From the NCBI GenBank assembly GCA_050084985.1, contig JBITNC010000001.1:3720001-3784000 (forward strand): a DNA stretch of 64,000 nt, given 5' to 3'. A program made the position numbers and the translations under genes. The notes below the pieces were generated by a model. The model worked only from the letters and a program-made list of their open reading frames with translations. It had not been told where the DNA came from and made no database searches. This DNA is from Nageia nagi (lineage: Eukaryota > Pinophyta). Shown here one piece after another: positions 12,717 to 25,976 of this stretch (positions are counted from its first letter, which is position 1; each line of letters begins with the position of its first letter).

Positions 12717-13800
12717 AGATTGTACCTTCCATAGTGACATCACTTTTATTCAATGTAAACAAAACATAATATTATGATGTTGTTTAACATAATAGCTTTT
12801 GCATCCTTGGTATTCATTATTTCCATTTGTTGCTTGTTTATGTGTCGACAACATTATTATCAAGATAAATTGTAGCTATTGGTTTTTAGATCTTTTGTAT
12901 TATGTTTGTAATTTTATTAATATTTTTTAATTTTGGTATATCTTTTTTTTTTTAAGTTTTGTTTCTAGGATACCATGAACTTTTAAGTTTAGAGTCACGA
13001 TTGAGGGTATTTACGTCATCAAAATCCATTAGGGGTACGATTTCCGCCTCATCCGCATCTACCATCAACTCGATAGGATTTTAGGTATATTTCAACTTTT
13101 AGGGGTAGAGAGTTTTGCACCTGAGCCTCTCGTATCGAGAGCTTTGAACTACCCACCTCTCCAACTCCCCTATCTGTCAATTCATAATTTTGGTATTTTC
13201 ATTTAAACATCTTATAGATTCTTTTAAGTAAGGATTAATTGATATTTTACTTGTCATGTATGAAAATTTTTTCTTTCAAATTTTTCAATAACAATTATGT
13301 TTGTCTTTTTCATACTTAAATAAAATTTAATTTCCCACCTTAATAAAAAGTAATTATACTTAACAAACAAACACTTGACCTAAAAAAATCAATTCTTTCT
13401 TTTAGTTTTAAAAAATATTATTATTTTTTAATGTTAATATGGATAAAATTATTAATGCTTATTTAGATAATAAGGTAAGATGTTTTTAATTCATAAGTGG
13501 TATAATTTATACTTATAACCATTTTCTCACACAAACAAAACTAAATGTGTGAGCATCAACAATTATCAAAATCTACACTTCATACTATGGTCTCCAATGA
13601 ACATTAAAAAGGTGTTCAATAAAGATTGAAATGGAAGTGGTGTGATGCTATTTGAGGGCTGGTCTTATCCAACCTATATGTTGTTATATGGTCTTACCAC
13701 TCAAACCTATATGTTGTGATGCTTGGAAAAGCTTTTGTATATGGAAAGAGTTATGGAGGATGTATGTAGATTAGTACTCAACGATAAGGAGAATGTTAAT
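12717..13800. other. 3' flank of the ankyrin gene, no gene seen
   Basis: The first 100 bases are the presumed 3' UTR. No canonical AATAAA was found close to the stop, only AT-rich words such as AATGTAAAC near 12752, so the polyadenylation site is not placed. From 12.9 kb on the sequence is AT-rich with no defensible frame. A somewhat GC-richer patch at 13.0-13.15 kb holds an inverted pair, CTCTCGTATCGAGAG, of unknown meaning. Confidence 0.4.
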
Positions 13801-16420
13801 TTTCAATCCACAATATTGAAAAAATAATCTAGAAGATTAATGTCTTGTTTCTTGATAGATAACTTTGGCCAACTGAATTCGTTGTTTCTTGCCACTATTA
13901 AGGTTGATCCAATGCTCCCCAAATTTAGTATGGTCTCCCAAACTCCATCATTTCCAATGTGCACATCTTGTTTATATATTGGTACTTGATAAAGTCCACA
14001 ACAAGGCTTTCTATGGGACTCGAACTCCATCCCTCACTCATAGTTGAATGGCAATATATAACAAATGCCCCTACACCATAATCATCATCTAGTGCATGGG
14101 AGTACAAGATGCCATGTAGTTGTTGGTTGGGCTTCTCTTGCATTTGTTATTCTATTATTTGTATTATAATTCCAAGTGTAAGCCATGATAAGGTTTAAAT
14201 ATATTTCTTAACAAAAGGACTACTCGAAAAAGGTAATTCGAGCTTTCTCGTTCATTTTTTTGCACTTATACTTGACTTTGCCTTATTTGTATGTGCCATA
14301 GTTACCTCTTGAGACTTATTTTCTCATTTCCCCCCTTAGAATTACATTGCAAATAGTGTGATTGTAGGTTCTAATTTCGTTGATGATGTGAATTTTGTGT
14401 AGTCTTTAGTCTACCCAAAGTTTTTATGAAAATCATGAGTCCAAGTCTTGAATTATGTAGGTTCCAAGTCATGTTTCAATGAAATGAACATGTTCTTCTA
14501 TCTTTTTTATAATTAATTCAGTATCTTCATGAGGAACCCCAAACAAACTCATATGAGGCACATCAATAACATATAAAATCAAAATCAACCAAATTAAAAA
14601 ACTCATAAGGTTATGGATTAACTTCAATGATTTGCAAGTACCCCTCATGTTCAAATTTCAAGAACCTATGTAACGTAGAAGGTACAACCCTCACTTCATG
14701 GACCCAAGGTCTTCCTAATAGTAAGTTATATGTCAATTTCCCATTGATAACATGTAACTATGTCTATAAGAGTTTAGGGCCAACTTGGATAGGCGAGGTT
14801 ACTATTCCAAGTGCTTTCTTAGGAACATTAAATCCCCTCATCCTAAGTGTAGGATCATCTACAAGTGTAATTTTGACTCATTTTGCCTCTAAATCTTGCA
14901 AAATTTTATATTAACAAATATTAATACCAAATATAGGATCAATCAATTATCTTCTAACCTCATATCTCTCTACACATTGTTTGATATACAAAGCAATATG
15001 TTTAAATATTACAAATTATTTAAGCTATTCACTATTATCAAACTTTATACGATTACAATGCTTCAAAAACTCTACTACTACAAAAAATGTGGCATCAACT
15101 AGATTTGTAGGGACATGTTCAAATTTGAAATCATTATATAATATTTCCCTATCATGTTGTGAGATTTGAATTAACTCATACAAACTAATTTTGGCTTGAG
15201 TATTTTTTGACTTTTCTAACATATTGTACGATCTAGGATAAGGTGGGATACTTGGTCTTGCAAAATAGGATATTGAACATTCCTTAGACACCCTCTTCTC
15301 ATGACTATGCAAACATCTTTATCTAAGGTAATTGCATTAGTTAATTGTTGATCTATATCCTCTTTCTTCCTTGGATCTTAGATCTCATACTTCCTTTCTG
15401 CAATAGGATCCAAAATAGCTCCCTCTAAGTTCTTGCACTAATTGGTAGAGTGATACCTCCTTTGTTAATATGCATAGTATAAATCTCGGTTTCCAACCTC
15501 TATACCATCATCTTGTAGCCTTGTTTCCATGGGAATCAACAATCCTTTATTTAACAAATTTACAAAAATGATTCTTGGCTGAATAAGAAATGTGAACTAA
15601 AACTCCCTTTGTATAGTATGGTGGAGCCTCTCCCACATTAACAAATTTATTTGCTTTTTTAGCATAGGGATTTCTTGTTTCCTTTGTAGTTTTAGTATAT
15701 CCATACTTCAATGCTCCCAACTCAATCAATACATCCTCTTTTACTATAGCCTTCTATTTCATATTTCCAAATCCTCCCTCTAAATAGTATATAATGTGTT
15801 ATTTTAAAACTCGAAGAATAACATCTAAAAATATACTATTAATTTCATAATTAGGTAATCTACTTGTTGTTGATTTCCATACCTTTTTTAATCTCATAAT
15901 TAACTTGCTTAAGGGATCATTAGAGCCTTATCAAACTGCACATAAATCTTCCATCTTCACTAAAATCTTGATGTTATATTTGTGCTAATACATGAACAAT
16001 TTGACAATCTCTCCAAATGAATGTATGGATCTATAAGGAAACTTATAGAATCATTCACTCTTATTACCTTTTAATCTCCTTTGAAAAAATGTATACATCA
16101 ATTTATTTTCATTTCCTAACTTCATAATGCATTCCTCTTGAAAACTAATGATACAATACTTTGGATCTCCCTCTCCATTAAACATCTCAAACTTGGGGGT
16201 CTTAAACTTAGGTGGAAGGGGAAAATTCAACATCTCTTCAAATAAAAGAGTATTGAATGATTTATCATACTTATCTTCTTTTTGTTCTTCTCTAAGTTGA
16301 GATTTGAGATTAGTCAAATCCTTGTTAAATTTAACAAATTGGTTATCTGACTCTTAGGACATACTAGTTGAGGTTTACTACCCATTCTAGTTTTTCACAC
16401 TTTGATGCCCTAATGCAACT
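13800..16420 (-). pseudogene. Ty3/gypsy gag-protease remnant
   Basis: On the minus strand a decayed polyprotein is readable in pieces. The gag piece (16051-16317) has PPKFKTPKFEMFNGEGDP, a typical gypsy capsid entry motif. The linker at 15025-15312 contains AKISLYELIQISQHDREILY. The aspartic protease region ends in [12 protein letters not shown] at 14695-14733, a motif of gypsy proteases of the Tat/Ogre-like type (lineage by recall, not by search). Many stops and frameshifts separate the pieces. The 13.8-14.15 kb pieces continue on the same strand but I cannot name them. No LTRs were found at either end, so this is an internal fragment. Confidence 0.6.
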
Positions 16421-18055
16421 ACCAATTGAGTAAAAAACTAAGGTTTAGCTCTAAGATTATCAAGGAGAACATGAAATTCTAAAGTTTGAGATATTTCAAC
16501 GATCTTGATGCCCTTCCAATAGATAATCAACACCACTAGCATTATTCACCTCTCCACAAATGTACACAAGTATTTTCCAAAGGGTAAAATTCTTTGAGAT
16601 AGATAGGTTCACCAAAATGTAGTATATTAAAAATAAAAGTAATTCACCTTAATTACTATTAATATTGTACCAGCTAGCAAAATATTCTTGAATTGGTACT
16701 AAATGAGTCAAATCCCACTTAATGAATGTTAGATCTTATCTTCTTTGCATTATTATGAACTACCTTTTGAATTTGGAGGCTTTGATGTATAAAAGATACA
16801 CTACAAAAGATATCCCTGATAAACATCGTTGAGGTTGTACATTCAAATCATGTACTTTGGTTATGAAGTTGTTCCTAAAGAATCCTAAGAAATAAAAAAG
16901 ATAGTGATAATAGAGCATCAAAGTATAAAAGTTCCTTGGATAGGTAGTACCAAAAGACACTATTTATATTTGTAAAATGGATGATATACTCTCAAGTTGA
17001 CCTATCCAGATTTTGTGTGGATCTTACTGAAATATGATAAGGAATGCTTTTCTTTTATCTTCTTTTACAATTGAACATTATTTCTTGACATTTATATCTT
17101 TTAATGATATTATTTCTAAATACTATAAAATATGATTTCATGATAATTTTTCATAATTTTGTTGAATTTTCGTTGTAAAACATTTGTTAAGAAATCATGG
17201 TAAAAGTTTTAAAAACTTATTCTTATAAACAAAATGGCATCAACAACCTTCTTCATTAATGAAATATGATATCGATGGTGTACTTTCAATAAAATTTATC
17301 ATGCATGCTCAACAATTATTAGAATGATAAACATTACATATTTTTATCAACAAATTATACAAAGGCATTTAATGTATTATTTTCAACATTTCTCAAGAAA
17401 GTATAGGCAAAAATAAGATCTTCAATAGTGTTAGCATTGTGGAAAAGCTATAGTCATAATGTTAATTTCATTCATTTAATACATCTCAAGCATATACAAG
17501 TACATGTATATATAGCATAATATCTTAGACTTATTCATATTTTAAATCAGGGTTCATCTTAAAGCCACCTTCATCAATTTAACTTATATAAATGATGACA
17601 AATCAGTTTCAAAACCATGGAAAATTTGATGAAATAAGAAATTGAAATGATGGAGAATCAAAATGGAAGTTCAAAAATAAATGGTGATAATGATGAATTT
17701 CAATAGGAATTTGTTCAAGGTGATTTACACCAATATGCAACCAAGCAGTTTCATGTTGCATCTACCGAGGTCTAGGGTAGATATGTATAACCTTATGCTT
17801 TTCATAAATAGAAATAAATGAAACATGTTAATGTCTATAAATAACCTTTTTGAAAAAAAATATTCATTTCATCCACTTGTTCCATTCATTTGATTCCTCC
17901 AAAAACCCTAGTTTCTTAGTTCATCAAATCTTTTCATTTTCTAAGTTTTCTAGTTCACATAATTTATGCATATTTGAAGTGTTCAAGCTTGCTTCAAATA
18001 TATCTTCTTTCTCCTCCCATTCATGATTCTCTTTCAAAAACCTAATTTTCCCGTC
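16421..18055. other. AT-rich stretch between gypsy remnant and copia element 1
   Basis: No frame, terminal repeat or RNA gene was recognised. Part of 16.4-16.65 kb may still be decayed 5' gypsy sequence, because the composition does not change at the last readable gag residue. Confidence 0.4.
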
Positions 18056-18060
18056 CATTA

Positions 18061-18560
18061 TGAAGGATTTGCACTATAACAAATACAATCCTAATTGCCC
18101 AAGATTATATGAAAGCTCTCTCAATCAACAAAACACTAAAGCATAAACATTCTCACAAATAACACAAGATGTAAAGTAATTCCTCCAACTAGGAGTACAT
18201 CCACTAACTAAATCTCACTTCATTCACAAGTATGAATCTCTTACGATTCTCCTAATCTCATCTCCTAAACACTATCCTATAGCATAACTTTACTCCACAA
18301 ATTGGTATATGATCCAAAGAGGGAGCCTTATATTTATAGGCCAAAATACCTCTTTGGATCACCCTTTTACCCAATGTACAAAAGCATGACATGCACATCC
18401 TTTTACCCAAAGTGCATGCTCATGACATGAAGTGTAAGACAAGTAATATTATCGTATTCACTTAAATACTTAAGGTATCAAATGATAACCTTAAGTATTA
18501 GTGAACTTACATAGAAGATTATTACAAAACCTTTACAATAATGCATTATACATTCCAACA
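18061..18560 (-). repeat. element 1 3' LTR
   Basis: On the minus strand it starts TGTTGGAATGTATAATGC and ends GCAAATCCTTCA. It is 500 bp, same length as its partner. The TATA region reads TTATATTTATAG on the + strand near 18330-18341. It is bordered outside by CATTA. Confidence 0.95.
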
Positions 18561-19272
18561 CTTTTCTTTAATGCAATATTGGGATAGAGCAAATAAGAGA
18601 GAAGATAGAGAGAAAGTAAGAGAGTTCTCCTCCAAACAGATACAATGAAGATGAGAACTTTTTACATATTTGTGAAGTAAGAAAGATCTAGTTTGAGACT
18701 CACTACTTTGCCAAATACAATCATTAACCATAACCAATTTCAATGTACATGAAGTAGTCATCCAACTGAAAGTCATGAAGAGTCTCCATGAGCCTACACA
18801 CTTGAAGTAAGTAACCTGTAATCTCAAGAGAACATGCAAGTTATAAGCAGCTCAAACAACAAGATCAGTTAGATGCAACATATTCATATCAACAAGGATA
18901 AATGAATCAACCAAATGCCATCATAAACTGATCAATTATGCTTTATAAGTCATCACAAAGATGCCAAACCAAAACTCATAATCACTTGCTGTATATAAAA
19001 AATGTATTAATTATAATTACAAAATAGAGCATGCACATACGAGTTCCTCACATATGGATAACTGAACAATGCCAAAAGACACATAAGAGTTCCTCACACA
19101 TATATAACTAAATAGTGCTAGATTGGCCAATCTTTTTGCTCTAAAATTTGTACAATAGTTCCTCACACAAAGAAAACTTAACACGAAGGTGTATAACAAA
19201 TTCAACACTATACAACATAAAATCCTCCTAGGGGTGAAGTTATCATCACAAACATGAATTCAACACAAGAAT

Positions 19273-22200
19273 TCAAACTTCACTCCCCCTTAAGGGTAAC
19301 TTCACCATCCTGATAACATCTTTAAGCTTATAGAACTGAGCTTTTGGGAGGGGCTTAGTGAACAAATTAATGGAGTTCAAGGTGGATGGATAATACTCCA
19401 GGTGTATGATGCCATCAAAAAATTGCTCTCTGATAAAATGTGCTTGGATTTTCACATGTTTTATTTTCTAATAGAACATAAGATTCTTAGCCAAAGAGAT
19501 CATCAACTAATTATCTAAAGAAATCAAAGATGAGCCACCTTGCTCATACCTAATTTATTTTAGAAGATGCTTTAGCTAAAGGGCTTCTTGGGCTACAATA
19601 AACATGCATAGTATTCAGCTTTTATGGTGGAAAGAGAAACAGTAGGTTGCTTCTTGTAACCCCAAGAGATAGCACCTAAACCAATGCTAAACACATACAT
19701 AGAGGTTGATTTCCTATCATCTCTATCTCCTCCATAGTCAAAATTAAAGAATCCAGATAAAATAAATGAAGGTCACTTAAAATACTTGAAAGCAAGATTT
19801 TTAGTCCCTACAACATACCTCAAGATTTGCTTAATAGCATTGAAGTGCTCAACATATGGTTTCTGCATGAATCATGCCATTAGATTCATTGTAAAGGTAA
19901 TATCTGGCCTGAAAATAGTCAAATACAAAAGACTATCAATTAATTACCTATAAGCATATATCATCAACCAACTGAAAGTTGGAGCTCAGAGAAATAATGA
20001 TTCCAAGAGAGACTGAGATCGTAGCATATCTACATTCCTTCATTCCAAATTTTTGCAAGATGTTTGATATATACTTAGATTGATTAAGATAAGTACAATC
20101 CTTGTATTGATACACTTGAATTCCAAGATAGGAGTGTAAGAGACCAAGATCAATCATTTCAAAAGTTTCTTTGAGTTTGGATATGCACTCTTGAATGATT
20201 TCATCATTCTACTCAGTAATCAAAAGATCATCCACATAAAGGAGAATCAAGGCCACATCTTTTCCTTGAGTAAGCACATATAAATTAGAGTTTGTAAAGC
20301 ACTTGGAGAAACTAATGTATACAAAATATTCTAAAAACTTCTTGTACCAGGCTCTAGGTTCTTGTTTAAGTCCATACAATGACTTCTTTAGCTTGCACAC
20401 AAAGGACTCTTTACCTTCCATAATAAACCCTTTTGGCTGATTCATGAATATTTTCACATCTACGTCACCATTGAGAAATGCACTCTTAACATCAAGTTGA
20501 AAAAATTTCTATCATTGAGCTATAGAAAGAGTAAAGATAATTCTAATAGTAGGCATCTTTACCATGAGAGCTAAGGTTTTCTCATAATCTACATTGTATT
20601 TTTGAGCAAAACCTTTAGCTACCAACCTTGCCTTATATTTCTCAATATCTCTAATTGAATTGAACTTTACCTTGTAGATCCATTTATTGCCAATCACATT
20701 TTTCTCATTGGGATAAGGAATCAAGTTTCAAGTTTCATTTTTCATAAGATCCTCATACTCCACTTTCATGTATTTCATCCAACACTTATGCTTAGAAGCT
20801 TCTTTGAAGGATAAGGGTTCATGCTTGTTGTCAATCTTGGAAAATAAGGATTTGTTCAAGGTCATACTCCTTGTTACCCTTTGGGTTGGGAAATTTTGCT
20901 TCTAAGATGACTTACTCGTATCAATATCCAACCAACTAGGTGTAACCGAAGAGTCCTCTAGATCATCTACATCCTCATTAGAAATAGATTCTTCAAAAAG
21001 TTCATTAAACTTTACATCCCTTAAAATGAACACTACTTTATAGGATGGAGAGTAGAGCTTGTAACCTCTATGTTGACTTTCATAACCCACAAAGATGCAT
21101 TTTTTATCTTTTTTGTTCAATTTTTTTCTTTTCTCAGAAATAATGTAGGAGAATATTTCACAAACACCCTAAGGTGAGAGATGTTAGTTTTTCTTCTTAA
21201 CCATGCCTCAAAAGGAGTTTCACCTTAATTAGCTTTTGTGGGACACCTATTCAAGGTGTAAATAGCAATGCTTATAGCTTCACCCCATAAGAAACTAAGG
21301 AGATTACCTAGCATGCATCTAGCCATCTCCATAATTATCTTATTTTTCTTTTAGCAATACCATTCTGCTGAGGAGTGTAAGGAATCATAAACTGCCTCTT
21401 GATTCCATACTTTATATAATAATCATTGAACTCATTGCTATTATATTCTCTCTCATTATTTGATCTCAACATCTTGATTTTAAGGTTATTTTGATTCTCA
21501 AGAAATATCTTAAAAAATCTTAACTCTTAAAGGTTTGATCTTTATGCTTAAGGAGATACCCAAAGGTCATCCTACTAAATTCATCAATGAAGTTCAAGAT
21601 GTAAGATGCTCCTCTAAGTGACTTAGTCTAAAATAGACCCATTAAATCTGAATGCACAAGTTGAAGAAGTTGAGATGCTCTTGTTGCTTTATCTTTTTCA
21701 AACTTTTATCTATGCATCTTGCCAAGAATGCACTTCTTGCATAGACTAATCGAAGGAAAAAGAGAAGGAAAACCTTCCATAAGTTCTTGTTCTTCATGAA
21801 TTGAATACTCTTATGGTTAAGGTTCCCAAAATGATGGTGTCAAAGATTTCCTTTAGAACACACACTTGTAGCAAGACACATGTTTGTTGGAAATTGATCT
21901 TAGAGATCATCTTTTATTGATCCTTTAATCAACATGGTAAGTCCTTTCTTAATGCACCAAGATTAAGAGTTGAACTCAAATGAGTACCCTTTTCTAGTAA
22001 CTTGAATCATGAAGAGAAAGTTCATCCTAAGCTTAGGAACATAGAGCACATTTTCAAGAATCATTCCATGAATCAACATACTCCCAATCCATTAGACTTC
22101 AAGGGTAGAGTTATTACCTATCATAATTGCATCTTTTCTATAATTATTAAAGTTCTCAAACTTTTCCTTTTCAAAACATAGATGATTAGTGTAATCAAAG

Positions 22201-22336
22201 TCAACAATCTAATCACATGAAAAAGTATGAGACATAGAGTAGAGCATCATAGTAAAACCAGCTTGAATATTCTTCTTTCTTTTGAAGTTCTTTACATATT
22301 CATTGCTTTTATTCTTTTTCTCTTTTTTTTTTTGTA
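19273..22336 (-). pseudogene. element 1 pol remnant (integrase, reverse transcriptase, RNase H)
   Basis: In minus-strand order, a GAG-pre-integrase/integrase region (about 22.3-20.9 kb) holds KCIFVGYESQHRGYKLYSP at its C-terminal side. The reverse transcriptase follows (20724-19948), with GNKWIYKVKFNS, KARLVAKGFAQKYNVDYE and the catalytic box LLYVDDLLIT close to 20215-20245. The RNase H C-terminus is at 19455-19273, including INLFTKPLPKAQFYKLKD. The order integrase before reverse transcriptase marks it as copia. Stops and frameshifts split it into frames of 60-82 codons, so it is non-functional despite the intact YVDD. Confidence 0.9.
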
Positions 22337-23211
22337 GCAATCAACTTATTTATGACCTTAGATGCCACAATAGTTACAATTACAATCAAAATTTTCCTTA
22401 GGATATGGATTATTTTCTTTGCCTTTTCCATCTCTTTGCTTGAAATGGTTATTATTGTTCTTGTTGTTGCTGTTGTTGCCATTATTCTTGCTACTATTGT
22501 TGCTATTACCTCTTTTCTCAAAAAGTTTAGAGGAATAAAGATAAGATTTCTTTTTATGGTTGAAGTTCTTCTTGAAAGGAGTTTTAGTTGCTCTAAGAGT
22601 AATGTTATTATCCTTAAGAGAAGAAATCAATACTTTTTTATTTAGAGTTTTCTCACACTTCAAAAGGATCCTAAAAAGGTTATTAAGAGAGAAGACTTCT
22701 TCATCATCAAGCTTTATTTCCATAACTATCACAAAGTTACCTAACTTTGAAGAAAGGCTTTGAAGAATGATGAAGAGCATGAACTCATCGTTGATCCAAT
22801 TGCACTCACAAGTAATAAGTTAGATCCTAAGGTCAATGATTTTATTCAAGTAGATAGCTATATTTTTATCTTTTGTTGATGAGATTGAAGTAACTTTTGG
22901 AGAATGGTAAACCTTCTTGAAAACTTTGAACCAAGGTAGATTTTCTTAAGATTATCCCAAGCTTCCTTTATCGAGGTTGAAGAGGAAATCATCAGGAGCT
23001 CATCATCTAAAATTGCATAAAAAATCATGGAGGTAACCAACTCATTCTTTGTGTTGTAAGCCTCTAGTGCCTTCTCATTTATAGGAGGTACAAAGTTCTC
23101 ATTCACTATTTTTCAAATCTTCCTTGCTTGTAATTCAGCTCTCATCCATGGTTTCCAAAACCCAAAGTTGGAACCATCGAGGATGTGTTTGGGTAAGAAG
23201 TTATCTCCCAT
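22337..23211 (-). pseudogene. element 1 gag remnant with zinc knuckle
   Basis: The frame opens at an ATG (23211) with MGDNFLPKHILDGSNFGFW, the usual start of this plant copia gag group. A stop follows near residue 33. The UBN2/gag-type core reads at 23106-22858 (ILDDELLMISSSTSIKEAW). After an Asn/Lys-rich linker the CCHC zinc knuckle (22378-22337) keeps its C-X2-C-X4-H-X4-C spacing but contains two stop codons. The starts of elements 2 and 3 are recognisably the same (40950 and 34706). Confidence 0.88.
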
Positions 23212-25958
23212 TTGCTGCATAAGAATATGAATAAATAATAAGCATGTGTTTCAAAATAATATTACATGATAAGTTTTAATCCAAGTAAATAATACATGTT
23301 AAATTTAACAATAGATACATGCTTGACTTGGTTCATAAGTGCAAATGTTTTACAACTTAAAGAATATACAACCCACGTACCCAAATACATTTATCATTAC
23401 CAAGAATCATAGATGTAGAGATGTAGAGTGACATTGTTGAGGCTTGTGTTCTTGTCTAAAAATTTAGGCCTTCGCCTAGATGCCTGCACAAGAGGAACCC
23501 AAGTACTACCAATCCTCAACCAGTTCACCTTAATCAGTATTATACTTTATCACAAGGAGTACCTACTATTTTTCAAAGTTATGGCATTTATTGAATCAAC
23601 CAAATTATTAATCTGGATTAGGTTTCAAGTTTTCCTCTTAAGTTATTAAGATAATCCCTGAATGGATGTGCAAACATGTGGTATCACTACACACATGCCT
23701 ATCCACCTATTGGAGTTATATCTAGACCAACAGAGGACTTAGGAGCAATTGAGAAGTACAAACTTTTCACCATTTGGATCGTCGAACTTAAAGGCTTCAA
23801 TCCACCTGTCTTCATCTCATGGCTCCCGAAATAAGTCATGTTACAAAACATACGTGTAGTTGTGTTCATTTTAGGGGGTTGCTTATATCAATGTTTATGT
23901 TTTTGTTTGCATAAGAAAATAAAGCAAAAGGCGAAACATGAAGTAAAGAGCATAAGTAAAACATCATCCATTTAAAATTTGAAACCTAAGGGTCTAATGG
24001 ATTTTGTTTACCAACCCATAAAGGACATCTTTACATCATTTCTTATTTGTATAAGTTCATTCCATTCTTGAATAAGGAGGTAAAAAAATGACTTAATAAT
24101 TTACATAGTATGCATCATTCCATAGCTTAAAAAATTAAGTCAATATTCATTATTTGTTTATTTTGCATAAGTCATTCTTAGCATGCAATACTTAAATTTA
24201 AACATAAGGAGCATGCATCATTTAAAAAATTTAAGTCCTAAGCATGCATCAAAATATTAAGTCCTAAGCATACATCATTAACTTAAAAAATTTAATTCTT
24301 AAGCATCAACTTGAAAATTTAAGTCTTTAAACATGCATTATTAAGCATAAGAGATTCTAAGGATCTAGAAATTTTAAGTAAAGGAATTCAATATTTCCCC
24401 CTCTTTTACTTAAAAATTGATCTTAAAGCAAAATAATCCTAAAAAGATGCTAGTTTACCTTCATAAAATACTATTACATGCTTAAAAATTAGCTTCTAGG
24501 CATTGGAACTAAATTATCATTTATCTGATAATGTCAAGCCTAAAACAAATTGCGATAAAAAAAAAAATTCCTTCCATAAAATTACCTTCCCCTTTAAAAA
24601 AAAAAAAGTACCAATACTTATTATATTCTCCAAGTGAACAAGGAATAAATAAGCCATCATTCTAAGTCTAGTTCAAGTATAATAGAAATAAATGAACTAT
24701 GACACAAATTAAAGGAGAAAGAAAGTGTATGGTTTATCCATTTCTTGCAAGAAGAAAAAAGCATTTAATAGAAATATACTAAATAATAATTGTTAAAAAG
24801 GCAATGGTGAAAAAAAAAATGGCATAGGCTACTATTAAAAAAAATGAAGTGGCTTTTTAAAAAAAGGCAACTGAGAGAGGAGTGGGGAGGGGGCCGAGTA
24901 GAAGAGCGGAGGAACCACAATAGAAGGAGGAAGAGGGATGAGGTAAGGGTGAGGTCAGTCATGAAGGCCTAAGGAAGGGATATATGAAACCCCAAATCTC
25001 TTTACTACGTGAGAGGAGATGGAGGACTGACACCAAGTTGCATGTGTACAAAAAGAGGGCTACATGAGTGAAACCAAGAGAGCAATGGCTGTAGTTAGAG
25101 CTATGCAAGATCTATGTGAGGTCAACTAGGAGAGTAGTGGCTGGTAGAAGGGATAATGGGATACTATGGAAGCAACATAGGGTTTAAAACCCTTACATAA
25201 TGAGCATAATGCATTGTTCCTTGGATGAATCTCCATTGAAACCCCTTCAAGCATGAACTTGTGAATGTAGGTGTAGATTCAATGTGGTGCAGAGGAGAGT
25301 GAGATGCATCCCATGGTTAGCCCTCAGGTCTAAAAATAAATTGTAGCGCAAACCCTTTGCAATTCGGATCTAGGGAGAATAGGGTTGGGAGGGAGGTGTT
25401 GGACAGCTAATGGTTACCTCAAGACAGTTTATTCAATTTTTTTTTATGTTTGAAAGCTAATAAAAAAACTATTCCCACTCCTAGTATATCAGATTTAGAA
25501 AATAGATTCCCACTCTATTTTATTTTTATCTAGGAAAAAAAATTAGAGCATTAAAAAAATGTTTCTAACAAAAAAAGGTTAGTAAAATAATTGCATTTTA
25601 TACTATCCTCTTAAATAGGTAAAAAAAATGATTTGCTCTCTTTAAAAAATCAAACTATATGTGAGGATAAATAAACTTCTAAAAGAAATTAAGAGCTATT
25701 TAGAGGTTAGTATAACAAAAAAATGCATCATATTTCTACTTTTAGCCATATTTTGCAAAAAAAAAAATTAGCTAACACATAACTTAAGATATGTTAGTAT
25801 CATTAGTGAAGTAAGCCAAAAGAAAAAATGAAGGAGATTATCTGAAGGAGGTTATACCTTCTCTTGAGTTTACCTCACAATGAAGAGTAGGTTTAAAAAT
25901 GAACCCCTCTAAGTTGAAGATGAGTCACCAAACCAAGAATGTGAAGAGGAGCCTCCAA
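23212..25958 (-). other. element 1 long untranslated leader
   Basis: About 2.7 kb lies between primer site and gag with no coding frame. 24.17-24.36 kb has repeated blocks built on TAAGCATGCATCA and AATTTAAGTCC. 24.85-24.95 kb has a purine-rich GC-richer patch. The same leader architecture (AT-rich, ATGCAT-rich, GC-rich patch, then primer site) recurs in element 3. Confidence 0.7.
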
Positions 25959-25974
25959 CCTTGCTCTAATACCA
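25959..25974 (-). promoter_or_regulatory. element 1 primer-binding site
   Basis: The minus strand reads TGGTATTAGAGCAAGG just inside the 5' LTR. It differs by one base from the common plant TGGTATCAGAGC primer site that pairs with initiator methionine tRNA. Confidence 0.85.
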
Positions 25975-25976
25975 AA

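Noticed and set aside
12425-12743. Overlapping frames on both strands inside exon 3 of the ankyrin gene
   Set aside because: They arise because the exon is GC-rich and stop-poor; the PGG-domain frame explains the sequence.
14627-14914. + strand frame of 95 codons
   Set aside because: The minus strand carries the recognisable protease motif [11 protein letters not shown] here.
22352-22645. + strand hydrophobic frame of 97 codons resembling a membrane protein
   Set aside because: It is the complement of the Asn/Lys-rich gag linker of element 1; Asn/Lys codons read as Val/Ile/Leu on the other strand.
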